Source: Anniella stebbinsi | Lineage: Eukaryota > Chordata > Lepidosauria > Squamata > Anniellidae | NCBI GenBank assembly: GCA_029215795.1 | Contig: JARDYH010000003.1 | Coordinates: 91,544,609 to 91,608,608 of the forward strand | Direction of reading: 5' to 3' | DNA length: 64,000 bases | Shown: positions 1 through 10,803 of the stretch, piece by piece | How positions within the stretch are numbered: position 1 is the stretch's first letter | Layout: each line of letters begins with the position of its first letter | The notes under the pieces: model-generated | Databases searched by the model: none | What the model saw: only the letters and a program-made list of their open reading frames with translations | What the model was told of the DNA's origin: nothing | Made by a program: the position numbers and the translations under genes

Positions 1-1244
1 GAAACTACATAGGGAGATTAAAATGACAGACTGCGGAGTTAGAATTCATCAACAGGTTTAATTCTATCACTAGAGGTTTGGATTGAAATAAAGATTTTTA
101 TTACTCTACATGAGTTAATAACACCACGGTGTTTGTGTGATCAGCAGCAACTGTACCGTGAATGGCCACAGTTGATAATATGATTGTCGCAGTATTTTCT
201 GCATTTAATTTCCTTCTGACCTCACTGTTTACAATTCCCCCCTCCCTGCTAATGCACACACACTGTTTATATATACCTGAAGAACTTGGTAACACTCCAT
301 GCACCTGATGAAGTGGGCTATAGTCCACGAGCGCTTCTGCCAGAATATATTTGTTAATCTTTAAGGTGCCATTAGACTGATGTTTTTACTAGCAAGGCTA
401 GGTTTCACTGGCACCCATACGCCTATGTCCCCCATCCTCTTTCAAGGTTACAAGCACAGTGGGGAAGGGCATCTGAACGGCAGGCTCCCTTCTGCTCCTG
501 TGTAGCGGGCATGCTTGGATGGCTTTCATATTTTTCCTACAGTTCCTCTGTAGTTTATGGAGCGTTTCAGGTCAACGCTGCAGAAGCTTTTCCTTCTTTG
601 AAAACCCATCTATTCTTATTATTCACAAAGCAAATGTCTACGCGAGGGCATGCTTTTCAACAAGCTCATAGCCACTGAGGTTGTGTGAATCTGCCTAGAC
701 GTTCTGCATATTGCAATTGAGAACAATTACTTCACCTGCTACACTATGTCTCGTTCCGTTGGAAGCGTTTGACTTTATGTAAATGCACTATCTTTAATGG
801 TGATTTGGGCAAGTTTGGACAGAGTGCATCCAGCCTCTTGCAATGAACCGTTGCTACATTGTTGACCCTCTTCTTCCAAGCAAAAGCAATCCCCACTGCC
901 TCTCAAAAGAACATGCCGCTAAGCCTACAGCAGTTGAGCGTCAACATTCCTACCCTCGAGGGGAACCCTTCCATGCTGACTGATGCGCTGTGGAAACCCT
1001 GCATATTTGTTGCAAAACCCTGGTGCAGTGCAAAGGATTCTACAGCATATTTGAGAATGGGGAGGGGTGCACGGATACAGAGTGTCAGTCAAGTCCATAA
1101 GGGAACCCAGAGAACACTCTAGAATGCTACACCACTCCTTTGAGGCTGCTTGTGGCAGGGTACGATTAGTCATGGCTGTCTTTTGGATTTGTCCATTATT
1201 CAACTTCTCATCCAGGAACCCCAGTGAGCCTAGGAGCACAGAGG
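1..1244. other. Last visible intron of RASSF8, left edge, no gene seen
   Basis: Mixed-composition sequence without a supported gene or clear repeat. I searched its minus strand for the conserved RASSF8 final exon (EAPFQSGSLKRPG... to ...FNPEGIYV) and did not find it, here or elsewhere in 1-6813. The small open frames are not supported by codon pattern or family match. Confidence 0.6.
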
Positions 1245-1529
1245 CCTGGTTCATATGTAACGAAAACCCAGATTATGTATTGTTGTTGAATCGTGGGTTG
1301 TCATTACAAGCAAACCCTTTAACTATAGTTAACCACGAACAACCCAGGAAAAGAACCCATGGCTTATTGTTGGATTGTGAACTCTGGGTTGTTCATGGTT
1401 AACAACCCATATTTAAAATATAGTGCAGGGTTCGCATGTAACGACAACTCATGATTCAACAACAACTCACAATTCAACAATAATCCATACTCAACCCACG
1501 CTCTGGGTTGTTGTCATGAACGAAGCAGG
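1245..1529. mobile_element. MITE-like inverted-repeat element (CCTGGTT...AACCC family)
   Basis: The left end reads cctggttcatatgtaacg and the right end, reverse-complemented, reads cctgcttcgttcatgacaac, giving imperfect terminal inverted repeats. The inside is rich in short palindromic words (aacccatgg, aaccacgaac, gggttgtt). Related copies are at about 7965-8092 and 60531-60833. It is non-coding and probably a non-autonomous DNA transposon. The superfamily is unknown. Confidence 0.6.
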
Positions 1530-2220
1530 GAATCTTGGAAGCAAGTGCTCGTTCAGAGTTGTGAGCAGCTGCAAGGGGAAGCACAAAACTTTGAGTAACA
1601 TCCTCACCCCACTCCATCCCTCCCTCAAACATCTGTGCTTTTATTACAGGAGGCAGTAGAGTACCCAACTGTTCCTTTCTCCCACTTCCCCCAGCTAACA
1701 TAACAAAGGCCTAAAAATGCCAATTTTAAAAGCAAAGATCAAAAGGCAGCCACTGGGCCAAATCCAGGCTCCTGAGGAATATTCTTCTGGCCCCTCAGTT
1801 GCCAACTCAGTGGCAAAAGACAGATGCCGGCTGTGGCAATGGGACACACTGGTGGGCGCTTTCCAAGTATGTTTCACTTTCCACGCAAGTTTCACAGCCA
1901 CAGGTTAAGGCCTTGGTTTTCCTTCTCTTTTCAAACACATTCTCAAGCACTAGTATTGCCATTGCTGCATTACAAAATGCGCACAAAACCATATCCAAAT
2001 ATGGACTTCAAATGTACAAAAATAAAATATGCCCTTTTATTGGACTTGGCAAGAAAGACACAAACACTCAAGCAATTTGGCTACCAGACACCTCTCAGCT
2101 GTTATATGCTGTATGTTCCATGCCTGACTAATTTTTGTCCCCACCCAAGTTAATGTTTTGGGCACTCCTAACACAAATGACACAGAATTATCTGCTCTAT
2201 GGCTACTGAAATTGTGAGAC

Positions 2221-2348
2221 AGCCTTCCAAAGCCAGGTGCTCTCCAGATGTGTTGGACTACAACTCCCATCAACCATAGCCAGCTGCTATGGTTGAGGAG
2301 AGTTGTAGTCCAACATATATATGGAGGACATTTGGCTAAGGAAGGCTG
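2221..2348. mobile_element. Foldback element with 'actacaactcccatca' arms
   Basis: The left arm contains gttggactacaactcccat and the right arm contains its inverse (agttgtagtccaac). The ends agccttcc and ggaaggct are also inverse. This is a very common vertebrate and reptile foldback repeat. Relatives in this window are at 6549-6632, 8697-8830, 22061-22200, 38053-38190 and 55701-55742. Confidence 0.7.
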
Positions 2349-4667
2349 CAAGAAAAAATTAATGCTATCATCTCATTTGTGGACAAGGAAGAAGAGAAAT
2401 CGCCTCGTTTCTTTGAAAGATTCTTTTTGAGAAGGTCTTTTATATTTTCACAGGCCCATTTGAAATGTAACACTTCTAGAGATAACACTGAAAATTAAAA
2501 ATGCATCCACATATTTTGCAGATGCTTTCAACATGAACTGCATCATTATAGCTATAAATGGGGAAGATACAATGGGAGGTTGCTTTCCATTTTTATCTGC
2601 ATACAAATTAATCCAGTTAGGAGTTCTGTATATTTACTTTACTTTTTTAGAAAAATAAAAAGAGATGCCCTTTCAGTATTCTGCTTTGTGAATAAAGAGG
2701 TGTTTGCATACTATATGATGACTTCCATGATCTAAGAACTTGATCCTGCAAAATGCATGTTTAGATTAGAAGACCTGAATAAGATGTGTTGACTCTTATC
2801 TATGGGCACAGTCCATAAAAAACAATCTGCTTAACTCCCCTTGAAATAAATGGGATTTAAGGATTGAACCAGATACTAGAATCTCATTTCAAGGAGTATG
2901 ACACTGATAACTGGAAACTGTAAGGTTAACATTAGTCAGCAAGAGGGATCTTTCACCCTGCCCCATAACTCCAAAGCCCCCTATTATTGGTCTAAGGAAT
3001 GCACATCAGCCACAGGGTTGAAAAGGATAAAATGAGGCCAAATTCAGAGGCAAGAGTCCCCCACTTGACAAAATGATTCAGAATGTTCAGCCCTCTTCCT
3101 AAATGCAATGCATTTGCTTGGACAATGTTTCTGGATGGGGATGGATCCATGCATTGTATTATTATAAAAGAGCTACCCAGCCCTTTAGTAATGACAACAC
3201 AAAGTGATTCCATAGTCAGCAAATGATCCACTGGTCACTAATCATTAAACAATATATTGTGGGTAGTTACAGCACCCAGCCTTTGTTTTTAAGTTGTCAT
3301 TTGTAAGTTCAGCAATTGAGTGCAAAGTGTCTTCAAAACCAAACTCTAAAACTCTGCCACCAAATACCAATATATATTACCCCATTGAAATCAATGAGCC
3401 CTCCATGTATCTGCCTGGTGCTCAGGCACACTGAATTAAAATGCAACCAATGAGGCCTGGATTCTGATATGTAGCTTGCAATATCTTGCAATACACAGAA
3501 ATCATTGTGATCTTGAAGTTCTGCCTGCATACACGAGTTGAATAGTTACGAATTCAAAACTTGTCATGAAACAATGATTGACGTGCTTACTCCCTATTTC
3601 TCTTGGGCATGCAATCTTCTTCTCTAGACCTACTCTATTAGTTTGGGTTGTATTTGGTGACAAGGTATTTTATAAATGAATGAGCTCTTTTATTTATTTA
3701 TTTTTTAAAGGAGACAATTTCTTTAGACCCTTTTGCATTATAATACACTGATCAGAAATAATCAAACATATTCACAACTTTTTAAAAATGGAATACTGTT
3801 TGTTCTACAAGCAAGTCATTAGGATAGACTTTTTGATCCCACCCCCACAAGCTGAACATATTCCACCAGTTCTATTTCTCAGGGTTCACCACATTTCTTG
3901 GTAAGGCTTCTGTTTTTGCTACCTGCCTGGTACTGCAAAATCAAGGAGAGTTGGCAAGTACCTGGCAGGCCACCATGTAGGTTGTGTTTGGCTCTGTGAG
4001 TCACAAGTAGCACAGGCTTATTTATACTGAATTATTGTGTCTATTGGGAAAGCTGGCTACAATACAAGAACGTTACAGTGATTATTTTAAAAAAAAAGCT
4101 AGTCAAAAAACCAAAACAAAACAGTGACAAACTCCTTTGGCAAGACCTTTGACTGAAGATTATCTCATAGTGTTTTGTTCCTTGATAAGCATATTTATTG
4201 TGGCAAAATATCTCAAATATAAATTTCATATAATAAAATGCTGTCTAATTGGAAGATTCTCAATCAAATACTACACGCATCCTTACTAAGTGAGGATTAA
4301 GTCCTGTGGACCTTTAACTGGTTACACCATTTATAAAAATCCTGCAATGGCTTTAACACAACAGAACTTTCAACAGAACAAGAAAATCAAATGCTGTTTT
4401 TTTTTAAAGACTCTGCATCTTTCACCCTCAATAACACTTTTATCATTGTGAATCACTGTAATGATGAACCACTAATGTGTTCCTGTGCTCAGACACACGC
4501 ATGCACGTGCAAATTCGGTATCACGTGAACATACCCTCACACAAGCATTTGCTCTCGCTCCTTCAGACTGTAAATACGACTTGCTAGGGTGGAGTTACAA
4601 ATTATGCCTGACGCAGCACTGCCACTGAAAACCACATCCCTGTGTTGAGTTTTCCCCTGTAATGTTT
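2349..4667. other. Intronic AT-rich sequence, no gene
   Basis: No coding feature can be supported. At 2790-2872 there is a diverged copy of the repeat family with arms like 'cccattgaaatcaatggg' (see 35854-35968). Otherwise single-copy looking sequence. Confidence 0.5.
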
Positions 4668-4812
4668 AGAATCACTTACCCGGTGTTGCAACATCATCCC
4701 ACTGGCTGATGCTGGTAGGGGCAGGGAAGTGCATAATGTTGTGTAGAGGGGGGGTGGGAAATTCACAACATGGCAACATCAGGGTATGGCATAAGTGATT
4801 CTACATGTGTAG
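4668..4812. mobile_element. Imperfect inverted-repeat element
   Basis: The left arm (tagaatcacttacccggtgttgcaa) is mirrored by the right arm (gcaacatcagggtatggcataagtgattcta), spacing about 80 bases. MITE-like stem structure of unknown family. Confidence 0.45.
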
Positions 4813-5560
4813 TTGGAGAGGGGGAACCCTAAACATGGGGTGGTGTTTTAGGAAGCAGCCCTACGTTGGGCTTAATACATAGTCCTGCTCTTAGGCAAGA
4901 GGTCAGCACTCACACATTCACTGACGGAATGGAATAAATTAATCCCTAACTCAGTTGCACACAGTTTCTTGCATTCTGGTCAGCTATTTATGACTGCTGA
5001 GGAATAATACTTCTCTCCAAATGCTTCAGAAATAACAATTATTATTATTTAAAAAGGAAGCTATTTGCACCATAGCTATTTGGCAGCAATTGCAACACTG
5101 CTAATGTGGGCCTCCACAGTTCCTTTAGTTCTTCATCGTCATCAGTGCATGAGGCAGGATTCCAATTTTGTTGTAGATGTAGTTTTTTTAAAATTAAAAA
5201 AAACACGAACACCAAGACTTGGTGGTTTCTGAAAGCAAGTTTTTTTTCCCTCTCCGCACATCACTGGGAAAACAGATGCAATAGAAGGGAAGTGTATATG
5301 GTCCATGGTACCTTCATAGGTCCTTTCCAGAAGAGGTATATAGTTATACATAAATGCCCTCTGGGTTAAAACCAGAGGACAGTGGGTTCTGCAGGATCCG
5401 AAGATTGCTAGGAAGTTGTCTTGATGAACTAGGGCGTTTCAGGGACCCTGTCTGAAATGTTGCTTCTGTAAGAGAAGACATTTGTTAGCATGAAATGTAA
5501 ATGAAATACATATTGTTCCTTTAAGATCACTACTTTCCCACTTATTTAAATTTAGACAAT

Positions 5561-6092
5561 GGCTCAGTCACAGAACATGTTTCTCAACAGTGGTTTTAGA
5601 ACTCCACAGTGGAGTTTTTACACCACCGTTGAGAAATGTGTTGTCTGGCGGAAAAACTCCATGCAACGGTGGAGCTTTTTTTGGAAAACACTCACGCAGA
5701 ATATCAATGCTATGCAGAGAAGAGTTCCCACACAACCATTGTGTTGTGTGGCAGGCTCCGGGGAGTTTTCCGTTGTGTTGAGTTGACTTTTCCAACTGGC
5801 TACAGAGTTCTATGGCAAGAGCGGTGAAAGGAGGGAGTGCCGCTCTAGGTGAGCTGCTGGGATTGTTTTTTCTCAGCAGTGGCTGATGGGATACCATTGG
5901 GAGGACTGGGAGAGGAACGAGGGCGGAGGAACTGTCAATCAAACATCACGTTGAATTTTATTCAACTCCACGGGAGCCCATAGTCACACAATGGTGGAAT
6001 TAGAACATGTTGTGTGGGGAGTACCCACTAAAAACTCAACCACTGAGTTGAGTTTTCACACTGTGTTGACTAACATATTGTCTGGACTGAGC
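5561..6092. mobile_element. MITE-like element with terminal inverted repeats (GGCTCAGTC...)
   Basis: The left end ggctcagtcacagaacatgtt mirrors the right end aacatattgtctggactgagcc. The interior is full of 'caacggtgg', 'gttgagtt' and 'caaccactgag' words in both orientations. It contains tgttgtgtggggagtaccc, also found in the elements at 7242 and 16936, so all three belong to one family. Small open frames here are artefacts of the inverted words. Confidence 0.65.
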
Positions 6093-6114
6093 CTGTAAGT
6101 TCCTTGGGTTGAGA

Positions 6115-6149
<35 letters not shown>
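6115..6149. repeat. (ATT)n microsatellite
   Basis: About 11 units of ATT preceded by 'aagttccttgggttgaga', which resembles the 3' tail of an L2/MIR-like retroposon. Confidence 0.95.
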
Positions 6150-6150
<1 letters not shown>

Positions 6151-6480
6151 AAATAGTTAATATTCAATAGATGTGCTTTTTATATATAATATCCCTGCAG
6201 TCCGTAGTGTTCTGATGAGGAAGCCTTGATGGAGATTCTCTCCTGGGGAAAATTAGGGAGGACTTCCCAGCTCTTTGGAGCCCCAATGCCATCCCTTCAA
6301 TGCTGGATTCAGACTTTTATGAGGCATTGCAATCTATATGCCGTTTCATTTAAACGTTCATGTTTTTATATAACCAAGAGGCAGGATTGAGTTTGACCAT
6401 GTTTTGCTTACACTGGAAGCTGCTGAAAAGTGGGATATAGTATTTTAGATAAGAGATCTATACGGAATTCAAGTGCATCT

Positions 6481-6486
6481 TTTATT
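6481..6486 (-). promoter_or_regulatory. Candidate polyadenylation hexamer for a short RASSF8 3' end
   Basis: tttatt on the plus strand is AATAAA on the minus strand, about 320 bases downstream of the read-through stop at 6803. No downstream GU-rich element was established. Weak support. Confidence 0.25.
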
Positions 6487-6548
6487 GCCTGAATACTCTG
6501 GGGAACATCTAAATCACCTTGTCTCTTAAGAGAAAAGGTAGCAACTTT

Positions 6549-6632
6549 CAGCCTTCTCAACCCAATGCCCTCCAGATGTTTTGGACTACAGCACCCATCA
6601 TCCTTGACCAACTGCCTTGCTGGATGGGGCTG
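6549..6632. mobile_element. Partial foldback repeat ('ccctccagatgttttggacta')
   Basis: One arm and the centre of the foldback family described at 2221. The other arm is lost. Confidence 0.55.
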
Positions 6633-6755
6633 AGGAAAGAAGAAATCCTAATTTAATGATCCGAATTGGGTTCTGTAGCAATTCCAGAAGGTTAGAGTGT
6701 TAGTTGTGGTAGTAAAAATAACCGATGATCCATTCCTAGTTAGAAACTGGGATTG

Positions 6756-6769
6756 GGGGGGGGGGGGGT
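6756..6769. repeat. Poly-G/C tract
   Basis: Run of about 13-14 G just downstream of the RASSF8 exon end in transcript direction (poly-C on the transcribed sense strand). Confidence 0.9.
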
Positions 6770-6802
6770 CCAAGGACGAGGCAGAATCATATTTCGCCAT
6801 TC

Positions 6803-6813
6803 CTACAGCGTAC
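6803..6813 (-). other. RASSF8: Possible read-through extension of RASSF8 exon to an in-frame stop
   Basis: If the donor at 6813 is not used, the frame continues for G (split), T, L and then TAG (6805-6803). An AATAAA hexamer on the minus strand at 6486-6481, about 320 bases further on, could serve a short alternative 3' end. This would give a protein of about 381 residues lacking the conserved C-terminal tail. It is inference only. Failure to see the conserved last exon in this window makes it worth noting. Confidence 0.35.
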
Positions 6814-6958
6814 CCCTCTCGAGCTCTGTGTGTGAAGCCTCCAATTCGGTAGGTTCTGCTGGCAACACAGTGACCTTCGTCCCAGTTTGCTGGATAAATT
6901 GCTGGAGATTGACTTGCCGCAGCTCTTTTGTCAGCTGCTCTAGTTCTTGTTCTCTGTC
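6814..6958 (-). CDS. RASSF8: RASSF8 coding exon (third visible), coiled-coil end and C-terminal linker
   Basis: Minus-strand exon of 145 bases preceded by a good acceptor (pyrimidine-rich tract ending ...ttcttag). It opens with residues [17 protein letters not shown] and continues through [16 protein letters not shown] to ...SHTELER plus one base. This matches the known vertebrate RASSF8 segment DKEQELEQL...ASHADIER almost residue for residue. The upstream exon ends in phase 0 and this one starts in phase 0. The donor at 6813 (g|gtacgc) leaves phase 1, as expected for joining to the conserved final exon that starts EAPF. That exon is not visible in bases 1-6813 and probably lies beyond the window edge. 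The open frame also runs past the donor to a TAG at 6803-6805, adding GTL. The identity is very secure. Whether the donor or the read-through form is used is not known. Confidence 0.95.
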
Positions 6959-6986
6959 CTAAGAAGGAGAAAGAAAAAAAAATTAT

Positions 6987-7005
6987 TCTCTCTCTCTCTC
7001 TCTCT
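6987..7005. repeat. (CT)n microsatellite near a RASSF8 splice acceptor
   Basis: A CT repeat on the plus strand (GA on the minus strand), followed towards the exon by a T-rich run on the minus strand that serves as the polypyrimidine tract of the acceptor at 6959. Confidence 0.9.
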
Positions 7006-7241
7006 GACATACACACACTTTTGGCAAAAAATAAAAAGAGGATGCAGTTTCACTTTAAACAGGAACAAACATGGGGGGTGTTTAAGGAAAATAAAAGCTG
7101 AGTTCAATATTCTGTATTTGCCATTTCCCTCCCCTACAAACAATTGCACTGTGATGCTCACTGCATAGTCACTCTACACCCCCCAAGCATACTCCTTTTA
7201 TTCTTTATCCTGAACAAACAGACCCCCCAGCATCCCCACAA

Positions 7242-7465
7242 TGGCTGAATTTGGACGACACAATAAGCAACTGGGGGGGAGGAAACAATCGTCAGTTGTA
7301 TTGACTATCATGTCATCCGAATGCTGCCATAGTCAACTCAGCACTGACCCTAATCCACACCACAGTTGATTATTACCATGTTGTGTGGGGAGTACCCCCT
7401 ACATGAACAACTGTAAAGTTGATTATTACCCCACCATTGACTATCATGTTGTCTGAATTCAGCCA
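7242..7465. mobile_element. MITE, GGCTGAATT terminal inverted repeats, copy 1
   Basis: The left end ggctgaatttggacgacac mirrors the right end gttgtctgaattcagcc. The internal segment (cagttgtattgactatcatg, ccacaccacagttgatt, atgttgtgtggggagt) is nearly the same as the copy at 16936-17162. The three bases AAT flank both sides directly outside ggct and agcc, compatible with a 3-bp target duplication. Confidence 0.75.
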
Positions 7466-7948
7466 ATGTCTTTTAATCCTCCAAATGGCCTTTACTGAAG
7501 GTAAAGTGGCTTTGGAGAAACTTTACATATACTAAGTAAATGCCGTCTTCACATTCACTGAACTGATATTCTGCCCCTTCCTTACTATGGAGGCCATGTA
7601 TAGAATGTCTCTTAAATTCTAGGTCTGTTAGTTCCTTCCACACACAGAGAGGGACTGAGGCATGCAGATATCATTAGGAGATCAGAGGGCGTCACACATG
7701 AAGAAGTAAGGCGTGAGGTGGGATTTGGTTCCCATCGTGTTCCTCAGATCTACCCAAAAATCTAGTTACTCACATTTCTACATCTCAAGGAATTACGAAA
7801 ATTTAGGAAACAGAAGAATGTTTAATTTTGCACGTAGCTTAAATGCTCCATAGCTGATGTGCTACAAATTGTAAAGAACGTTATGACTTCTGTACTGTAG
7901 TAGAGGCACAGGGTCAGCAAGTTGGGAGGCCTACAACCAGGCCTTGAC

Positions 7949-7964
7949 ATATATATATATATAT
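7949..7964. repeat. (AT)n microsatellite
   Basis: Eight AT units bordering a partial MITE-like repeat. Confidence 0.9.
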
Positions 7965-8092
7965 GGTTCTATTCCTGGGTAGTTCATGGTATAGATAAAC
8001 CATAGTGCAGGGGTCACACATAATGACAACCCATGATTCAACAACCCATAATTCAAACCATACTCTGTGTTGTCATTACATGTGAACCAGGT
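7965..8092. mobile_element. Partial MITE-like element (same family as 1245 and 60531)
   Basis: Contains gggtagttcatgg, the pair aacccatgattcaacaacc, and the right end cattacatgtgaaccagg, the inverse of the family's cctggttcacatgtaatg. The left end appears lost in the AT repeat. Confidence 0.5.
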
Positions 8093-8375
8093 CAATATGT
8101 GGAATATGGATCTACATGTGAAAACATATTGCAAAGGCATACAACGAAGGCATACAGTAATATATCAAGCATACAGATTTCTGCTTGATATATTACTCCT
8201 CAGCATTTTGACTCAGACCAAAATTCTTATCTGCAGCTAGAGAATCATTATCTAATGTATTTATTTTTAATTCAATGCAAGTTAGAATTCTCAGGACCTT
8301 AACAAGACCTAGAAGATTCTCAAAGTCTAGTTCATCTTGGGGGAAGAGATTTGGGAAGAAGACAGAATAATATAT

Positions 8376-8407
8376 CACACACACACACATACACACACAC
8401 ACACACA
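8376..8407. repeat. (CA)n microsatellite
   Basis: About 15 CA units with one interruption. Confidence 0.95.
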
Positions 8408-8696
8408 ATTTAATTCACCATATATGTCAACTGATGTATATATAAACATCAGTTACCAGATAGATAAACAAGTTTTTGGCTTATTTTTTTTTAATTCAAT
8501 AGGCATATAAGAATGTAGTATTTATGAATGATACTGGGATTGGCTGCAACCCAAACCAACGACAACATGCACAACCACATGCAAAGTAATACTCAAAACT
8601 ATCCTGTTCTGTAAAAGCATGGAAAGTATTTCCAGTTGTAGTGTAATTTTATGGAACAGAGGTTGGATCCACATCCAGTCATGCTTAGAAGAGACC

Positions 8697-8830
8697 AGCC
8701 TTCCTCCAACTAGTGCCTTCCAATTGTTTTGGACTACAACTCCCAGCATTCCTGATCATTGTCTTTGCTGGCTGGGACCCATTGGAGTTAAAGTGCACAA
8801 CATTTAGAGGGCACCAGATTGGGGAAGGCT
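8697..8830. mobile_element. Foldback element ('ggactacaactcccagcatt')
   Basis: Ends agccttcc and ggaaggct are inverse, and the left arm holds ttttggactacaactccca. Same family as 2221. A copy of the 'cactgatgtcaatgaacctactctgaataagtctggatccaaccc' family follows at about 8838-8937. Confidence 0.65.
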
Positions 8831-8837
8831 GAGACAG

Positions 8838-8937
8838 ACTCAATGGAATCAATTGGACTTAAGTTAGTCATGACTAGCTAACTCCCACTGATGTCAATGA
8901 ACCTACTCTGAATAAGTCTGGATCCAACCCAATGAAT
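8838..8937. mobile_element. Copy of the 'GGATCCAAC' foldback family
   Basis: Ends with ctactctgaataagtctgg then atccaaccc, matching arms of the palindromic element at 35854-35968 and the copy at 39281-39379. Confidence 0.5.
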
Positions 8938-9388
8938 CTAATGGATATCAGCTTAGTGGTGCAGGCAGTAATTAAGCTAAAATTTCTGGCAATTAAGTAA
9001 TTCTCACGTAGAATATTGCACAGAGGCACAGCTTACTATGGCCTGCCACATATACAGCTTGAACCAAGCATTGGAAAAGATCTGACATGCCGATATCCAC
9101 ACCAATGGTCTGTTTCTCCTATGCCCACCTGTTTTTCTGTACAATTCAAAATTCTATGAGGTGTGTGTGTGCACACACAAAAGGGCCACATTACTTAGGC
9201 AATTACATCAGGTTTTTAAAAAACCTCTCCCCACTACAGCACTGTTCTGCCTACATCAGGGTATGCCACCTTTTTTGGCCAATGGGCACATTTGGCCATT
9301 TGAGACACTGCAATGGGCACCGCCACAACATGGCCACTGAGGGATCCATGTCTAGTCACTGCCCAAATGACTGTGTATAACGCAGAGG

Positions 9389-9401
9389 GGGGGGGGGGGG
9401 T
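9389..9401. repeat. Poly-G tract
   Basis: Run of about 13 G in intron sequence between RASSF8 exons. Confidence 0.85.
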
Positions 9402-9916
9402 CTGAGCCACAACACACTGAAAACTCCTTTGAATTCCCATCCTGAAGCCCAGAGGCATTCATGGGAAATTAAGATGGCAGCGGCTTTGCTGAGAAGTGAT
9501 CCCAGCTGCCCGTAAGAAAATGTCTTAGGTTTTGTTTTGTTTTTAACTGGGAGGAGTAGGGCGCCTTGGGAGACATCAAGAAAAGTGTCAGGCAGTGAAG
9601 GCTGGTGGCTCCAGTACACTGCACCTTGGATATCTCCTTTAGAGTTCTGATTGGTTCTGACTGAAACCCGGAGTTAATTCACCGCCCCACTGACATCAGA
9701 GCCTCCAGCTTCCACTGGTGTCAAGGGCACGGACACCACATTGCCTACCACTGGTCTACACCAAGGAAGAGGGATTAACGTAAGTAAGACATTTGAGGGT
9801 GTTACGTGGCAGAAAGATTGGACTGGTGCATGTGTCATAGACGAAATGCAGCAGAGGGAATCAGTTGTTTGACTTCTCAAACATTAATATTTGTCCATAT
9901 AAGATGATGCTCTCAC

Positions 9917-10803
9917 CTGCAACCGTTTGCTGGCTTGGCCCAGAGACCTTTCGACAGCTTTAATGCCATTTTCCAGCCGGAGGCTTTGCTGCCCCTGAAT
10001 ATCAATTTCCCCCTTCACTTTTTCAATCTTTTCTTTGACTTCTTCTTCATTTACTTTTGATTCCTGCACTTCCCGATGTAACTTTTCAGCCTCGAGGCCG
10101 CTTTCCATACCGTGGATTTGGGCCACATACTCCTTCAGTTTGCTTTCGCAGTCCAAAATCCTTTGCCTGATCTCTTGGAGCTGCTCCTTCAGTTGCTTCT
10201 CATTCTCTTGCTCAATCTGGAGTTCGTTCTCCCAGAATTCCTCCTCCTCAATCTCCACCTCATTCCTTTTGATCTTCTGCTCCAGTTTAACAATTTCATC
10301 CTCCAGGCTGTAACTGAATCTCTGCTCCCAGTATTTGATTTCAGCATCATTCGAGTCCAGCTGTTTCCCAACAGACTGCAGCTTCTCAGTCTGGAGGAGG
10401 ATCAGTTTCTTCAACTCATCAACGGTCGCTTTGCAATTAAGAACTTTCTGCTTGAACTCCGACTCTTTGCCTTTGCCAAAAATGTCCATTAACCCTTTTG
10501 CTCCTCCTGTGAAAGTCAAGGATTTCCTTTTGGGCTCCCTTCTTTTTATTGACTTGTCATTCTGAGGCCTTAGCTTGGCCAGTGGAGGTAAGCTCTGGCG
10601 ATACAAAGTTCTTTCTGGTATCCGAGCAACACTGTCAGAGGTTGGCCTCTCGCTGAGAGATGGTCCAGTGCGCCGCAACACTAATTGCACATCACTTGCA
10701 TATTGTCCCCATTTGTTCAAGGAAATTATAGGGTTTTCATGAGGTGCCAGGTGCCTCTCTGTATCTCTCCATTTTTCTATCAAGGTATACCTTCCTGTAC
10801 GAC
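9917..10803 (-). CDS. RASSF8: RASSF8 main coding exon: second part of Ras-association domain and coiled coil
   Basis: An 887-base minus-strand exon, acceptor ...tttacag at 10804-10807 and donor gtgaga at 9916-9911. With one base from the first coding exon it encodes residues 35-330. Residues 35 to about 80 ([19 protein letters not shown]... to VLRRTG) finish the N-terminal Ras-association (ubiquitin-like) domain. Residues 81-145 are a proline/basic linker including [20 protein letters not shown]. From about 150 to the end there is a long charged coiled coil ([39 protein letters not shown]). This is the signature of RASSF8, an N-terminal RASSF family member known as a junction-associated candidate tumour suppressor. 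The protein is one residue shorter than human here (LNC in place of LNNC). No stops or frameshifts. The 37 residues upstream of the acceptor in the same open frame are intronic and not part of the protein. Confidence 0.97.

Noticed and set aside
10035..10565. Long plus-strand open frames opposite the RASSF8 main exon
   Set aside because: Antisense shadows of a coiled-coil exon (low complexity leucine/serine), with no family match.
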